From Azospirillum brasilense (GTDB lineage Bacteria > Pseudomonadota > Alphaproteobacteria > Azospirillales > Azospirillaceae): a stretch of 64,000 bases of DNA. The translations under genes were made by a program, and so were the position numbers. The notes beneath the pieces are model-generated. The model saw only the letters and a program-made list of their open reading frames with translations. It was not told the DNA's origin and did not search any database. Below, piece after piece: positions 10,722 through 18,333 of the stretch. Location: the NCBI RefSeq assembly GCF_008365405.1, contig NZ_QOKV01000010.1, forward strand, positions 124,001-188,000, in the 5' to 3' direction. Position 1 is the stretch's first letter. Every line of letters starts with the position of its first letter.

Positions 10722-11264
10722 CTAACGAGCCTCATCGGGCAACCCGAAGGCGGTCAGGACGAGCCGGGCCGCCTCCTCAGGGGGCGTGGCGGCGCCGCTC
10801 ACCACGATGCAGGCGCGCGGGTGCAGCCACCTCCGCAAGGCGCGCCGCACCCCACCGACGGACGGCGGCTGGTCCTCCAGCACCGCCGCGGGCGTGCCCT
10901 GCCGCGCCAGCCGGACGGCGCCAAGGGTGACGAGTCCGGCGTCCCCTCCCACCCCGATCAGGCCGGCCGGCCGCCGCTCCGCGACGATCCGCGCAAGCGC
11001 GAGGACGGAAGTGCCGGTGTGGCGCTTGGCGAGGTCGATCTGGCCGATGCCCGGGTGCAGCGCCGCCCGCAACAATCCTCCCCCCATCGGGGCCATGACA
11101 TCGAGCCCATATCCTCGCCGCCGCAGGGCATCGGCCAGAGCCACGGCGGCACGCCCGGCCGGGGTGTCGTCCAGACCGGACACGAAGACGGCGAGACGGG
11201 GAGGGGACGAGGAGGTGGCGTTCACGGAGGGAGCAATCGGCGCGGTCGAAAGGGGCGGCATCAT
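10722..11264 (-). CDS. Uncharacterised protein resembling a glycosyltransferase-B half-domain
   Basis: This 180-residue cytoplasmic protein is not confidently assigned. From residue 22 it reads RLAVFVSGLDDTPAGRAAVA, then ALADALRRRGYGLDVMAPMG and IGVGGDAGLVTLGAVRLARQ, suggestive of the N-terminal Rossmann-like half of a GT-B transferase (family 4 type), but the C-terminal nucleotide-sugar half is absent. It may be a stand-alone domain or a truncation. ATGs at 11264 and 11261 are both possible. It is convergent with the DUF192 gene. Confidence 0.55.
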   Translation of the reverse strand: MMPPLSTAPIAPSVNATSSSPPRLAVFVSGLDDTPAGRAAVALADALRRRGYGLDVMAPMGGGLLRAALHPGIGQIDLAKRHTGTSVLALARIVAERRPAGLIGVGGDAGLVTLGAVRLARQGTPAAVLEDQPPSVGGVRRALRRWLHPRACIVVSGAATPPEEAARLVLTAFGLPDEAR

Positions 11265-11343
11265 ACGAAAGGTCCACCCTGCGGGATAGATGCGGCAGCG
11301 TCTTGCCGTCCGCTCAGGGTTCGTGTATTCCACTGCGCGACGT

Positions 11344-11421
11344 CGGGGCGTAGCGCAGTCTGGTCAGCGCGCCAGTTTTGGGTACTGGAGGCCCCCGGTT
11401 CGAATCCGGGCGCCCCGACCA
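11344..11421 (+). tRNA. tRNA-Pro (anticodon TGG)
   Basis: The acceptor stem CGGGGCG (11344-11350) pairs with CGCCCCG (11411-11417), and CCA is encoded (11419-11421). The anticodon arm has CCAGT/ACTGG around TTTGGGT, giving anticodon TGG. The T-arm GGTTCGAATCC is standard. Confidence 0.97.
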
Positions 11422-11470
11422 ACGAAATTCGAACGATGCACCACGCACGTATCAGAGGAGATGCCGCGTC

Positions 11471-11767
11471 ATGAAGGTCCGGATCTACCAGCCGAGCAAA
11501 GCGGCCACTCAGTCCGGGCGTGCCAAGACGCATCGTTGGTTGCTCGAATACGAGATCGAAACCCCGCGCCGTCCGGAGCCGCTGATGGGCTGGATCAGCT
11601 CCGGCGACACGCTGAACCAGGTGCGCATCGGTTTCGAGACGTCGGAGGAGGCGGTCGCCTTCGCCCAGCGCAAGGGCTGGGACTATACGGTTCAGGATGC
11701 GCCGGTGCGCCGCGTCCGTCCGCGCAACTACGCCGACAATTTCCGTATGGATCGTCCGCGCTTCTGA
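11471..11767 (+). CDS. ETC complex I accessory subunit (NDUFS4-like)
   Basis: A 98-residue protein beginning MKVRIYQPSKAATQSGRAKT and containing WLLEYEIETPRRPEPLMGW and FETSEEAVAFAQRKGWDY, the signature of the alphaproteobacterial/mitochondrial 18-kDa (NDUFS4) accessory subunit of NADH:ubiquinone oxidoreductase. It should associate with the matrix-side hydrophilic arm. The ATG at 11471 has GAGGAG upstream and gives the normal family length. It sits between two tRNA genes, separate from any nuo operon. Confidence 0.92.
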   Translation: MKVRIYQPSKAATQSGRAKTHRWLLEYEIETPRRPEPLMGWISSGDTLNQVRIGFETSEEAVAFAQRKGWDYTVQDAPVRRVRPRNYADNFRMDRPRF

Positions 11768-11777
11768 TCCGGACCGG

Positions 11778-11854
11778 GGCCCCATAGCTCAGTTGGATAG
11801 AGCAATCGCCTTCTAAGCGATAGGTCGCAGGTTCGAATCCTGCTGGGGTCGCCA
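11778..11854 (+). tRNA. tRNA-Arg (anticodon TCT)
   Basis: The acceptor stem GGCCCCA (11778-11784) pairs with TGGGGTC (11844-11850) allowing one G-U; CCA is encoded at 11852-11854. The anticodon arm ATCGC/GCGAT encloses CTTCTAA, giving anticodon TCT. Confidence 0.97.
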
Positions 11855-12296
11855 CCTTTCTCTGCAGTATCGTTTGCTCATCATCGGCCTGTGGGTCCGC
11901 TGGACACCATTGGCGGACTCAGGTCCGATTCCAAAAACGCTCAACACAGTTATCCCCATATCCCGTGTGTCGCAGGCGAAGGGGTGGCAAAGCCTTTGGT
12001 TGCGGCACAACGCTGACGATTTGCAGTGTATCCAATGGTTTCGCCACGTGATGACCATGCCCAATTTGGGGGCATGATGGCAAGTCGCCGCCCCTCCAAC
12101 AGGCTTGAAGACTCATCCACAAAGTTATCCACAGAAAATGGGGATAACCCGAAAGCACCTGCGCGAGGCGGGAGCAAGGCGTTCTCATGCGCCACCACCA
12201 TAACCATCTACCGCAAGGAACGGCCTCCGTGCCGGTGACGTTTCATGGGGCGCTTGATCAATCCCACGCCGTTCGGCGTCAGCACGAGGTGATGTC
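11855..12296. other. Gene-free region with a DnaA-box cluster, putative replication origin
   Basis: No coding sequence fits these 440 bases. Four DnaA boxes are visible: TTATCCCCA at 11950-11958, TCATCCACA at 12113-12121, the perfect TTATCCACA at 12125-12133, and an inverted TTATCCCCA at 12139-12147. The last three sit within 35 bases, two of them spaced 12 bases start to start. Three GANTC sites (11916-11920, 11927-11931, 12110-12114), targets of the alphaproteobacterial CcrM methylase, accompany them. This is the layout of an oriC or a DnaA-regulated promoter. No dnaA, hemE or parAB gene is in view to confirm. Confidence 0.5.
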
Positions 12297-12542
12297 TTGG
12301 TGGGTTGGGTCGTCAGAACGCTTCTGTTGTGCTTCGTGGTCGGGTTGGCTCTGTCCTTTCTGGACATCAATCCGGCCAGCATCCTGACCAACAGCTGGGC
12401 CACCATCCAGGACATCGCCCGGCTCGCCGCGGACATGTTCCATTGGGCGCTGCCCTACATCCTGATCGGAGCGGTGATTGTCGTCCCTCTGTCCGTGATC
12501 GGAGCCGTCATGCGCTGGACCCGCACGCGGCACCGTCCGTAA
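12297..12542 (+). CDS. Small membrane protein, DUF6460-like
   Basis: This 81-residue protein would start at TTG 12297 or GTG 12300, with AGGTGA just upstream. It has two hydrophobic helices: residues 3-22 (VGWVVRTLLLCFVVGLALSF) and 50-72 (ALPYILIGAVIVVPLSVIGA), joined by a helical loop and ending in a basic tail. The pattern LSFLDINPASIL and WALPYILIGAVIVVP resembles DUF6460-type proteins of alphaproteobacteria. No function is known. It follows the putative origin. Confidence 0.6.
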   Translation: MVGWVVRTLLLCFVVGLALSFLDINPASILTNSWATIQDIARLAADMFHWALPYILIGAVIVVPLSVIGAVMRWTRTRHRP

Positions 12543-12572
12543 CGCAATCCCAATCTCCGCCGTCCGTACAAG

Positions 12573-12629
12573 AAAAAACCGGAGATCCAGTGAATCTCCG
12601 GCTAAGTGAATACAGGGAGGGTTAGAGAC
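12573..12629 (-). ncRNA. Small RNA 2 of a tandem sibling pair, FNR-type promoter
   Basis: On the minus strand a 26-base leader (12608-12633) identical to that of sRNA 1 is followed six bases later by an 8-bp hairpin (CCGGAGAT / ATCTCCGG, 12579-12601) and six U residues, a textbook intrinsic terminator. A perfect FNR/FixK box ends 30 bases upstream of the leader. With class II spacing (box centre at -41.5) the transcript starts at 12629 and is about 57 nt. A -10-like TAAACA (12636-12641) fits that start. The leader contains the CU-rich CUCUAACCCUCCCUG. No reading frame is present. Confidence 0.75.
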
Positions 12630-12633
12630 AAGA
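12608..12633 (-). repeat. 26-bp direct repeat, copy 2 (sRNA leader)
   Basis: It is identical at all 26 positions to 12772-12797, 164 bases away, while the hairpin sequences next to each copy differ. Sequence identity limited to the leader plus conserved spacing to an FNR box argues for functional conservation after an old duplication. Confidence 0.9.
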
Positions 12634-12663
12634 TCTGTTTAACTGTTCGGGCGACCTGCTTCG

Positions 12664-12677
12664 TTGATCTGCATCAA
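12664..12677 (-). promoter_or_regulatory. FNR/FixK-type binding site (perfect palindrome) of sRNA 2
   Basis: TTGATGCAGATCAA matches the TTGAT-N4-ATCAA consensus of FNR/FixK regulators exactly. It is 30 bases from the sRNA leader. A second palindrome (CGATAA-TT-TTATCG, 12682-12695) lies immediately upstream. Confidence 0.75.
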
Positions 12678-12729
12678 TCTGCGATAATTTTATCGATGCG
12701 CTGCAACCGGACAGGCTTTGACTTTGGGC

Positions 12730-12793
12730 AAAAAAATAGCCGAGGGTTCCATTGGAACCCCCGGCATAGGCGAATACAGGGAGGGTTAGAGAC
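12730..12793 (-). ncRNA. Small RNA 1 of a tandem sibling pair, FNR-type promoter
   Basis: The same architecture as sRNA 2. The 26-base leader (12772-12797) is followed by six bases and a 12-bp hairpin (12739-12765) in which the one plus-strand A/C mismatch becomes a G-U wobble in the minus-strand RNA, then U-A-U7. The predicted transcript runs from 12793 to about 12730 (64 nt). A -10-like TAGAAA lies at 12800-12805 and an FNR-like box is centred at -41.5. It lies 81 bases downstream of hisI on the same strand but has its own promoter elements. Sequence outside the leader differs from sRNA 2. Confidence 0.75.
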
Positions 12794-12797
12794 AAGA
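12772..12797 (-). repeat. 26-bp direct repeat, copy 1 (sRNA leader)
   Basis: This is the partner of 12608-12633. Its minus strand carries CUCUAACCCUCCCUG, whose CCCUCCCU core is complementary to GGGAGG-type ribosome binding sites. Confidence 0.9.
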
Positions 12798-12827
12798 GCT
12801 TTCTACCTCTTCCCGCCCCAAGCTACG

Positions 12828-12841
12828 TTGACATAGATCAA
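12828..12841 (-). promoter_or_regulatory. FNR/FixK-type binding site of sRNA 1
   Basis: TTGATCTATGTCAA differs from TTGAT-N4-ATCAA at one position. Its distance to the sRNA leader is 30 bases, exactly as in the second copy, so both promoters share class II geometry. Confidence 0.7.
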
Positions 12842-12874
12842 ACACTTTTCGCATTGCAGCGAAGGTTTAGCGTC

Positions 12875-13309
12875 TTACTTATGCGTGTGTCCGTAGAGAA
12901 CCGAGGGGTCGGTCTCGACATCCTGGATAACTTCGAGTTTCCCATCACGCAGCGCGCGGTAGAAGCAACTGCGCCGTCCGGTGTGGCAGGCCACGCCGTC
13001 CTGTTCCACGATCATCAGCAGGGTGTCACCGTCGCAATCGACGCGGAAATCCTTCAGCCTCTGCATCTGGCCGGAGGTTTCGCCCTTGCGCCACAACCCC
13101 TTGCGGGACCGCGACCAGTAGCAGACGCGGCCGGTGCGCAGCGTTTCCAGCACGGCCTCGCGGTTCATCCAGGCCATCATCAGGATCTCGCCGCTTCCCT
13201 CCGCCTGTGCGATGGCCGGGACCAGCCCGTCGGCGTTGAAGGCGATGGCTGCGATCACGTCCTCGAATGAGGGTTCAAATGCAGGCTCGAACGCGGTGGC
13301 GTCCGTCAT
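12875..13309 (-). CDS. hisI: Phosphoribosyl-AMP cyclohydrolase
   Basis: This 144-residue enzyme opens the adenine ring of phosphoribosyl-AMP in step three of histidine synthesis. The family motifs are present: MMAWMNREAVLETLRTGRVC, YWSRSRKGLWRKGETSGQ, VDCDGDTLL for Mg2+, and CHTGRRSCFY with the two zinc cysteines; the third cysteine is in VDCDGD. There is no HisE domain, as is normal in alphaproteobacteria. The start is the ATG at 13309 with GAGG ten bases upstream rather than the TTG at 13318. It sits 42 bases after metC on the same strand. Confidence 0.96.
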   Translation of the reverse strand: MTDATAFEPAFEPSFEDVIAAIAFNADGLVPAIAQAEGSGEILMMAWMNREAVLETLRTGRVCYWSRSRKGLWRKGETSGQMQRLKDFRVDCDGDTLLMIVEQDGVACHTGRRSCFYRALRDGKLEVIQDVETDPSVLYGHTHK

Positions 13310-13351
13310 GATGTCCAATCCTCGTGTGTGCCGCGTGTCCGGACCCGCCCG

Positions 13352-14530
13352 TTACAGGGCGGCCCTCAGGCGGGTGAAGGCGCCGTCCAGGTCGCGGATG
13401 AGATCGTCCACGTCCTCCAGCCCGGCGTGCAGGCGCAGGACGGTGCCGGGATCGGTCCAGCGGGTCGCCGTGCGGACGGCGGCGGGGCGTGCCGGCAGGA
13501 TCAGGCTCTCGAACCCGCCCCAACTGTACCCCAGCCCGAACAGCTCCAGGGAGTTCAGCATGGCCGACAGGGCCGGCTTCGGCACCGCGTTCATGACGAT
13601 GGAGAACAGACCGGAGGAGCGTCCGATGTCGCGCTTCCACAGCGCGTGGCCCGGGCACTCGGGGAAGGCCGGATGCAGAATGCGGGTGACCTCGGGCTGC
13701 TTCGACAGCCAACCGGCCAGCGCGAGCGCGCTTGCCTCGTGCTGCTTCAGGCGGACGGAGAGGGTGCGCAGGCCGCGCAGACCCAGATAGATGTCGTCCG
13801 GTCCGGCGCAGGTGCCCGTCCGCGTCGCGGCCTTCTTCACCGCCAGCCACTGCGCCTCGTTGGCGCAGGAAATCACGCCCAGCATCGCGTCGGCATGCCC
13901 GACGATGTATTTGGTGGCCGAGTGGATCGAAACATCCACCCCGTGCCGCAGCGGCTGGAAGAAGAGGGGGGTGGCCCAGGTGTTGTCGATCATCACCGTG
14001 GCGCCCACCGTCTTGGCCGCTGCGGCGATCGCCGGGACGTCCTGCACCTCGAAGGTCAGGGAGCCCGGCGATTCGAGGAACACGACACTGGTGTTCGGCT
14101 TCAGCAGGGCGGTGATCCCGGCGCCGATGGTGGGATCGAAGTATTCGACTTCCACGCCGTAGGGCGCCAGCGTGTCGTTGGCGAATCGGCGGGTCGGACC
14201 GTAGGCGCTGTCGGTGATCAGCACATGGTCGCCCGCCTTGCTGAAGGCGAAAAAGGCCGTGGCGATGGCGTTCAGGCCCGAGCCGGTGTTGACCGCGCGA
14301 TAGGCGCCCTCGAGCTCCGCCACCGCCTGTTCGAAGGCCAGCGTGGTCGGCGTCCCGACGCGCCCATAGTTGATGCTGTCGAAGGGGGTGCGGTCGCTCG
14401 CCTCCAACTCCTCCAGCGTCGGGAACAGCACCGTCGAGCAATGGTAGACCGGCGGATTCACGATTCCGTGATTCTCGCGCGGGCTGCGCCCGGCGTGCCC
14501 GAGGATCGTATCTTTTCGTGCGTCGTTCAT
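13352..14530 (-). CDS. metC: Cystathionine beta-lyase (PLP-dependent)
   Basis: This is a 392-residue Cys/Met metabolism PLP enzyme. The lysine that binds PLP is in VSIHSATKYIVGHADAMLG; the YGR-type phosphate contact is SINYGRVGTPTTLAFEQAVA; SGLNAI and DNTWATPLFFQPL complete the family pattern. This matches the MetC branch common in rhizobia and Azospirillum, converting cystathionine to homocysteine, although the fold is shared with gamma-synthases. The start at 14530 has GGGAAGA upstream and gives MNDARKDT; longer frames run into the promoter region. It is divergent from aapJ. Confidence 0.92.
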   Translation of the reverse strand: MNDARKDTILGHAGRSPRENHGIVNPPVYHCSTVLFPTLEELEASDRTPFDSINYGRVGTPTTLAFEQAVAELEGAYRAVNTGSGLNAIATAFFAFSKAGDHVLITDSAYGPTRRFANDTLAPYGVEVEYFDPTIGAGITALLKPNTSVVFLESPGSLTFEVQDVPAIAAAAKTVGATVMIDNTWATPLFFQPLRHGVDVSIHSATKYIVGHADAMLGVISCANEAQWLAVKKAATRTGTCAGPDDIYLGLRGLRTLSVRLKQHEASALALAGWLSKQPEVTRILHPAFPECPGHALWKRDIGRSSGLFSIVMNAVPKPALSAMLNSLELFGLGYSWGGFESLILPARPAAVRTATRWTDPGTVLRLHAGLEDVDDLIRDLDGAFTRLRAAL

Positions 14531-14771
14531 GGGTCTTCCCGCAACAACAGTGATGGCGCCCGTATCCCGACATTCCAAGATGGACCCGGCCACCAAAGAT
14601 TTCTTTTCCCAAAGCCTCTGTAAGGGATAACCAAGCCAAATGCACGGCTTAAGGATGATTCGACAAGCCGGATGCGGTTGGTGCACTCTTGTCACACGCG
14701 CGTGTCCGCCATGCGGGGCGCGCAATGCATGAACCTAAGCGTAAAAACGCAAGAACAGGGTGGAGCTTAAT

Positions 14772-15794
14772 ATGAAATCGGGAATCCTCGCCGCTGCTGC
14801 CGCGGCCGTGGTGTTCGGCGCCGTCACCGGCGCGCAGGCCGGTCCGACGCTGGACGCCGTCAAGGGCCGCGGCTTCGTCCAGTGCGGCGTGAACGCCGGC
14901 CTTCCGGGCTTCGGCAACCCCGACAGCTCGGGCAACTGGACCGGTCTCGATGTCGATTACTGCCGCGCGGTCGCGGTTGCGCTGTTCAACGACCCGAACA
15001 AGGTCAAGTTCACCCCGCTGTCGGCCCAGCAGCGCTTCCCGGCCATCCAGTCCGGCGAAGTCGATCTGCTGTCGCGCAACACCACCGTCACGCTGACCCG
15101 CGACACCTCGGTCGGCCTGAACTTCGCCCCGGTCACCTACTATGACGGCCAGGGCTTCATGGTGAACAAGAAGCTCGGCGTGAAGAGCGCCAAGGAGCTG
15201 AACGGCGCCACCGTCTGCGTCCAGGCCGGCACCACGACCGAGCTGAACCTGGCGGACTATTTCCGCACCAACAACATGTCCTACAACCCGGTCGTCATCG
15301 AGTCGAACGACGAGGTGAACGCCGCCTACTTCGCCGGCCGCTGCGACGTGCTGACGACGGACGCCTCCGGCTTGGCCGGCACCCGCGCCGGCGTGGCGCC
15401 GGTTCCGGACGACCACGTCATCCTGCCGGAGATCATCTCCAAAGAGCCGCTGGCCCCCGCCGTCCGCCACGGTGACGACCAGTGGTTCGATGTGGTGAAG
15501 TGGACCGTCTACGCCACCATCCAGGCCGAAGAGATGGGCATCACGTCCAAGAACGTCGACGAGTTCGTGAACAGCAAGAACCCGGAGATCCAGCGCATCC
15601 TGGGCACCTCACCGGGCATGGGCAAGGCGCTGGGCCTGGACGAGAAGTGGGCCTACAACGTGATCAAGACCATGGGCAACTATGGTGAGATCTTCGAGCG
15701 CAACGTCGGCATGAAGACCCCGCTGAAGCTGGAGCGCGGCCTGAACGCGCTGTGGACCAATGGCGGTCTGCAGTACGCGATGCCGATCCGCTGA
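14772..15794 (+). CDS. aapJ: General L-amino acid ABC transporter periplasmic binding protein
   Basis: This SBP_bac_3 family receptor (340 residues) has a signal peptide ending GAVTGAQA. Conserved blocks are RGFVQCGVNAGLPGFGNPDS, WTGLDVDYCRAVAVALFND and DGQGFMVNKKLGVKSAKELN. Length and sequence match AapJ/BztA, which bind a broad range of L-amino acids. The ATG at 14772 has GGAG six bases upstream. It heads the aapJQMP operon; the terminator hairpin after it should make the receptor more abundant than the membrane parts. Confidence 0.95.
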   Translation: MKSGILAAAAAAVVFGAVTGAQAGPTLDAVKGRGFVQCGVNAGLPGFGNPDSSGNWTGLDVDYCRAVAVALFNDPNKVKFTPLSAQQRFPAIQSGEVDLLSRNTTVTLTRDTSVGLNFAPVTYYDGQGFMVNKKLGVKSAKELNGATVCVQAGTTTELNLADYFRTNNMSYNPVVIESNDEVNAAYFAGRCDVLTTDASGLAGTRAGVAPVPDDHVILPEIISKEPLAPAVRHGDDQWFDVVKWTVYATIQAEEMGITSKNVDEFVNSKNPEIQRILGTSPGMGKALGLDEKWAYNVIKTMGNYGEIFERNVGMKTPLKLERGLNALWTNGGLQYAMPIR

Positions 15795-15806
15795 GGACGG
15801 AAAGGG

Positions 15807-15847
15807 GGACCGCGGACCACAGGGAGGCCCGCGGTCCTTCCTTTTTT
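15807..15847 (+). terminator. Intrinsic terminator inside the aap operon
   Basis: A 9-bp stem (GGACCGCGG at 15807-15815, CCGCGGTCC at 15829-15837) is followed by TTCCTTTTTT. It lies between aapJ and aapQ and probably allows partial read-through. Confidence 0.8.
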
Positions 15848-15993
15848 GACGACGGGCGGGGCGGCCACAGGGCGACAAGAATCAATGCCCGTGCCGCAGG
15901 CCCGTTTGGGAGACGATATACGTGGCGCAAGTTGCGGCGGACGTTCGGGAGGCGGCCGACGCCCTTACGCCATGCTGGTGAGGGGAGAGAACC

Positions 15994-17193
15994 GTGGCCA
16001 GCGAGACCCGGGACACCGCGCGCCCAAGCGCGCCTGGCGGTGTTTCATTTTCCCTCAGCGACCCGACGGTCCGTGCCGTGTTCTACCAGGTTCTGGTGGT
16101 CGGCATCGTCATCGCGGTCGGCTGGTTCCTTATTCACAACACGCTCGACAACCTGTCGAAGCGGTCCATCGCGACGGGATTCGGATTCCTGGACCGCGAG
16201 GCCTCCTTCGGCATTGGTGAGAGCCTGATCGACTATCATCCGCGGGACAGCTACGGCCGGGCCTTCCTGGTCGGCGTGCTGAACACGCTGAAGGTGTCGA
16301 TCATCGGCGTCGTGCTGGCGACCGTGCTGGGCACCCTGATCGGCGTCGCCCGCCTGTCCAGCAACTGGCTGATCGCCAAGCTGGCCTCCACCTATGTGGA
16401 GATCGTCCGCAACATCCCGCCGCTGCTCCAGCTCTTCTTCTGGTACGCGCTGGTCTCGGAAAGCATGCCGCCGGTGCGGCAGGCGCTGAACCCGATTCCC
16501 GGCGTGTTCCTGTCGCAGCGCGGCCTGTTCGTGCCGGTGCCCTCTGCCGACCCGGTGTGGGGCACAATGGGCTTCGCGCTCGCCATCGCGGTGATCGGCG
16601 TGATCTTCCTGCGGCGCTGGGCCAAGGCCCGGCAGGAGCGGACGGGTCAACCCTTCCCGATCGGATCGGCGACCCTGGGTCTGCTGATCGGCCTGCCGCT
16701 GATCGCCTACATCGCCGGCGGCGCGCCGACGGCGCTGGACGTGCCGAAGCTGCAGGGATTCAACTTCGTCGGCGGCGTGGTCCTCACTCCGGAGTTTTTC
16801 GCGATCCTGGTCGGGCTGGTCGTCTACACCGCCGCCTTCATCGCCGAGGTGGTGCGCAGCGGCATCCTGGCGGTCAACTGGGGCCAGACGGAAGCTTCGA
16901 GGGCGCTCGGCATCGACAGCGGCAAGACGCTGCGGCTCGTCGTTCTGCCGCAGGCCCTGCGGGTGATCGTGCCGCCGCTGACCAGCCAGTATCTGAACCT
17001 GACCAAGAACAGCTCGCTGGCGCTCGCCATCGGCTATCCGGATCTGGTGTCGATCGCCAACACGACGCTGAACCAGACCGGTCAGGCGATCGAGGGCGTG
17101 GCGATGATCATGGGCACCTATCTGGTCATCAGCCTGGGCATCTCGATCTTCATGAACTGGTACAACAAGCGCATCGCGCTGGTGGAGCGCTGA
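15994..17193 (+). CDS. aapQ: General L-amino acid ABC transporter permease
   Basis: A 399-residue inner-membrane permease of the HisMQ family. The binding-protein-dependent permease signature EVVRSGILAVNWGQTEASRA contains the EAA loop that docks the ATPase; NTLKVSIIGVVLATVLGTLI begins the transport core. The long insertion around residues 150-260 is typical of AapQ/BztB. The start is GTG 15994 with AGGGGAGAG upstream. It is followed five bases later by aapM. Confidence 0.95.
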   Translation: MASETRDTARPSAPGGVSFSLSDPTVRAVFYQVLVVGIVIAVGWFLIHNTLDNLSKRSIATGFGFLDREASFGIGESLIDYHPRDSYGRAFLVGVLNTLKVSIIGVVLATVLGTLIGVARLSSNWLIAKLASTYVEIVRNIPPLLQLFFWYALVSESMPPVRQALNPIPGVFLSQRGLFVPVPSADPVWGTMGFALAIAVIGVIFLRRWAKARQERTGQPFPIGSATLGLLIGLPLIAYIAGGAPTALDVPKLQGFNFVGGVVLTPEFFAILVGLVVYTAAFIAEVVRSGILAVNWGQTEASRALGIDSGKTLRLVVLPQALRVIVPPLTSQYLNLTKNSSLALAIGYPDLVSIANTTLNQTGQAIEGVAMIMGTYLVISLGISIFMNWYNKRIALVER

Positions 17194-17198
17194 CGGCC

Positions 17199-18317
17199 AT
17201 GACAGACAACGTCCATACCGGCAACGTCCCCACCGGAAGCATCCCCGACGAGCGTCCGCCGTCCAACACCGTCGGCCCCGTGGCGTGGCTGCGCAACAAC
17301 CTGTTCAACACCTGGTACAACGCGCTTCTGACCATCCTGATCGCCTGGCTGCTGTTCAAGGCGATCCCGCCGCTTCTCGACTGGCTGATCTTCAGCGCCA
17401 ACAGCTTCGGCACGCCGCCCCAGGTGTGCCGGCAGGAGGGCGGCGCCTGCTGGACCTTCGTCAGCGAGAAGCTGCGCTTCGTCATGTTCGGCACCTTCCC
17501 GTACGAGGAGCAGTGGCGGCCGCTGATCACCATCGTGATCATCATCGCGCTGGTGCTGGCGAGCTGCGACCGCCGCTTCTGGAAGCCCTGGCTTGCCCTC
17601 GTCTGGATCGCCGGCCTCACCGCGGTGGGCGTGCTGATGTGGGGCGGCGTGCTCGGCCTGACCTATGTCGAGAACACGCTGTGGGGCGGCCTGCCGCTGA
17701 CGCTGATGCTCTCGGTGGTCGGCCTGTCCGTGGCCTTCCCGGCGTCGGTCCTGCTGGCGCTCGGTCGGCGCTCGCAGCTTCCGGCCATCCGCGTGATTTC
17801 GGTGACCTACATCGAGTTGATCCGCGGCGTGCCGCTGATCAGCCTGCTGTTCATGGCCTCGGTGATGTTCCCGCTGTTCCTGCCGACCGGCGTGAATTTC
17901 GACAAGCTGCTGCGTGCCCAGATCGCCTTCATCATGTTCGCCGCCGCCTACATGGCGGAAGCGATCCGCGGCGGTCTTCAGGCCATTCCGAAGGGCCAGT
18001 ACGAGGCGGCGGACGCGCTCGGCCTGAACTACTGGCAGGCGATGGGCAAGATCATCCTGCCGCAGGCGCTCGCCATCTCCATCCCGCCGCTGGTGAACAC
18101 CTTCATCAGCTTCTTCAAGGACACGTCGCTGGTCATCATCATCGGCCTCTACGATCTGCTGGGCACCGCCAAGGCGGCGCTGTCCGACCCGGCGTGGCGC
18201 GGCTTCTACCGCGAGGCCTACCTGTTCATCGGCGTGATCTACTGGGTGTTCTGCTACTCGATGTCCAAATACAGCCAAAAGCTCGAACGCGACCTGCATC
18301 GCGGTCACCGTCGCTGA
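17199..18317 (+). CDS. aapM: General L-amino acid ABC transporter permease
   Basis: This 372-residue partner permease has about eight membrane helices. The EAA-type loop reads [20 protein letters not shown] and is followed by [20 protein letters not shown]. An early periplasmic loop contains two cysteines ([15 protein letters not shown]), a feature of AapM/BztC proteins. It forms the heterodimeric channel with AapQ. Start at the ATG after a short AapQ gap; ribosome site is weak, consistent with translational coupling. Confidence 0.95.
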   Translation: MTDNVHTGNVPTGSIPDERPPSNTVGPVAWLRNNLFNTWYNALLTILIAWLLFKAIPPLLDWLIFSANSFGTPPQVCRQEGGACWTFVSEKLRFVMFGTFPYEEQWRPLITIVIIIALVLASCDRRFWKPWLALVWIAGLTAVGVLMWGGVLGLTYVENTLWGGLPLTLMLSVVGLSVAFPASVLLALGRRSQLPAIRVISVTYIELIRGVPLISLLFMASVMFPLFLPTGVNFDKLLRAQIAFIMFAAAYMAEAIRGGLQAIPKGQYEAADALGLNYWQAMGKIILPQALAISIPPLVNTFISFFKDTSLVIIIGLYDLLGTAKAALSDPAWRGFYREAYLFIGVIYWVFCYSMSKYSQKLERDLHRGHRR

Positions 18318-18333
18318 GGGAAAGGGAAAAGAG

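Noticed and set aside
12254-12261. TTGATCAA as a third FNR site
   Set aside because: It lacks the four-base spacer between half-sites and is not placed relative to any leader like the other two.
14680-14730. Possible sigma-54 promoter upstream of aapJ
   Set aside because: TTGGTGCACTCTTGTC only loosely resembles the -24/-12 consensus and lacks the required GC at the -12 element.
14531-14771. SAM-responsive riboswitch upstream of metC
   Set aside because: The leader shows no match by eye to the SAM-II or SAH consensus elements common in alphaproteobacteria.
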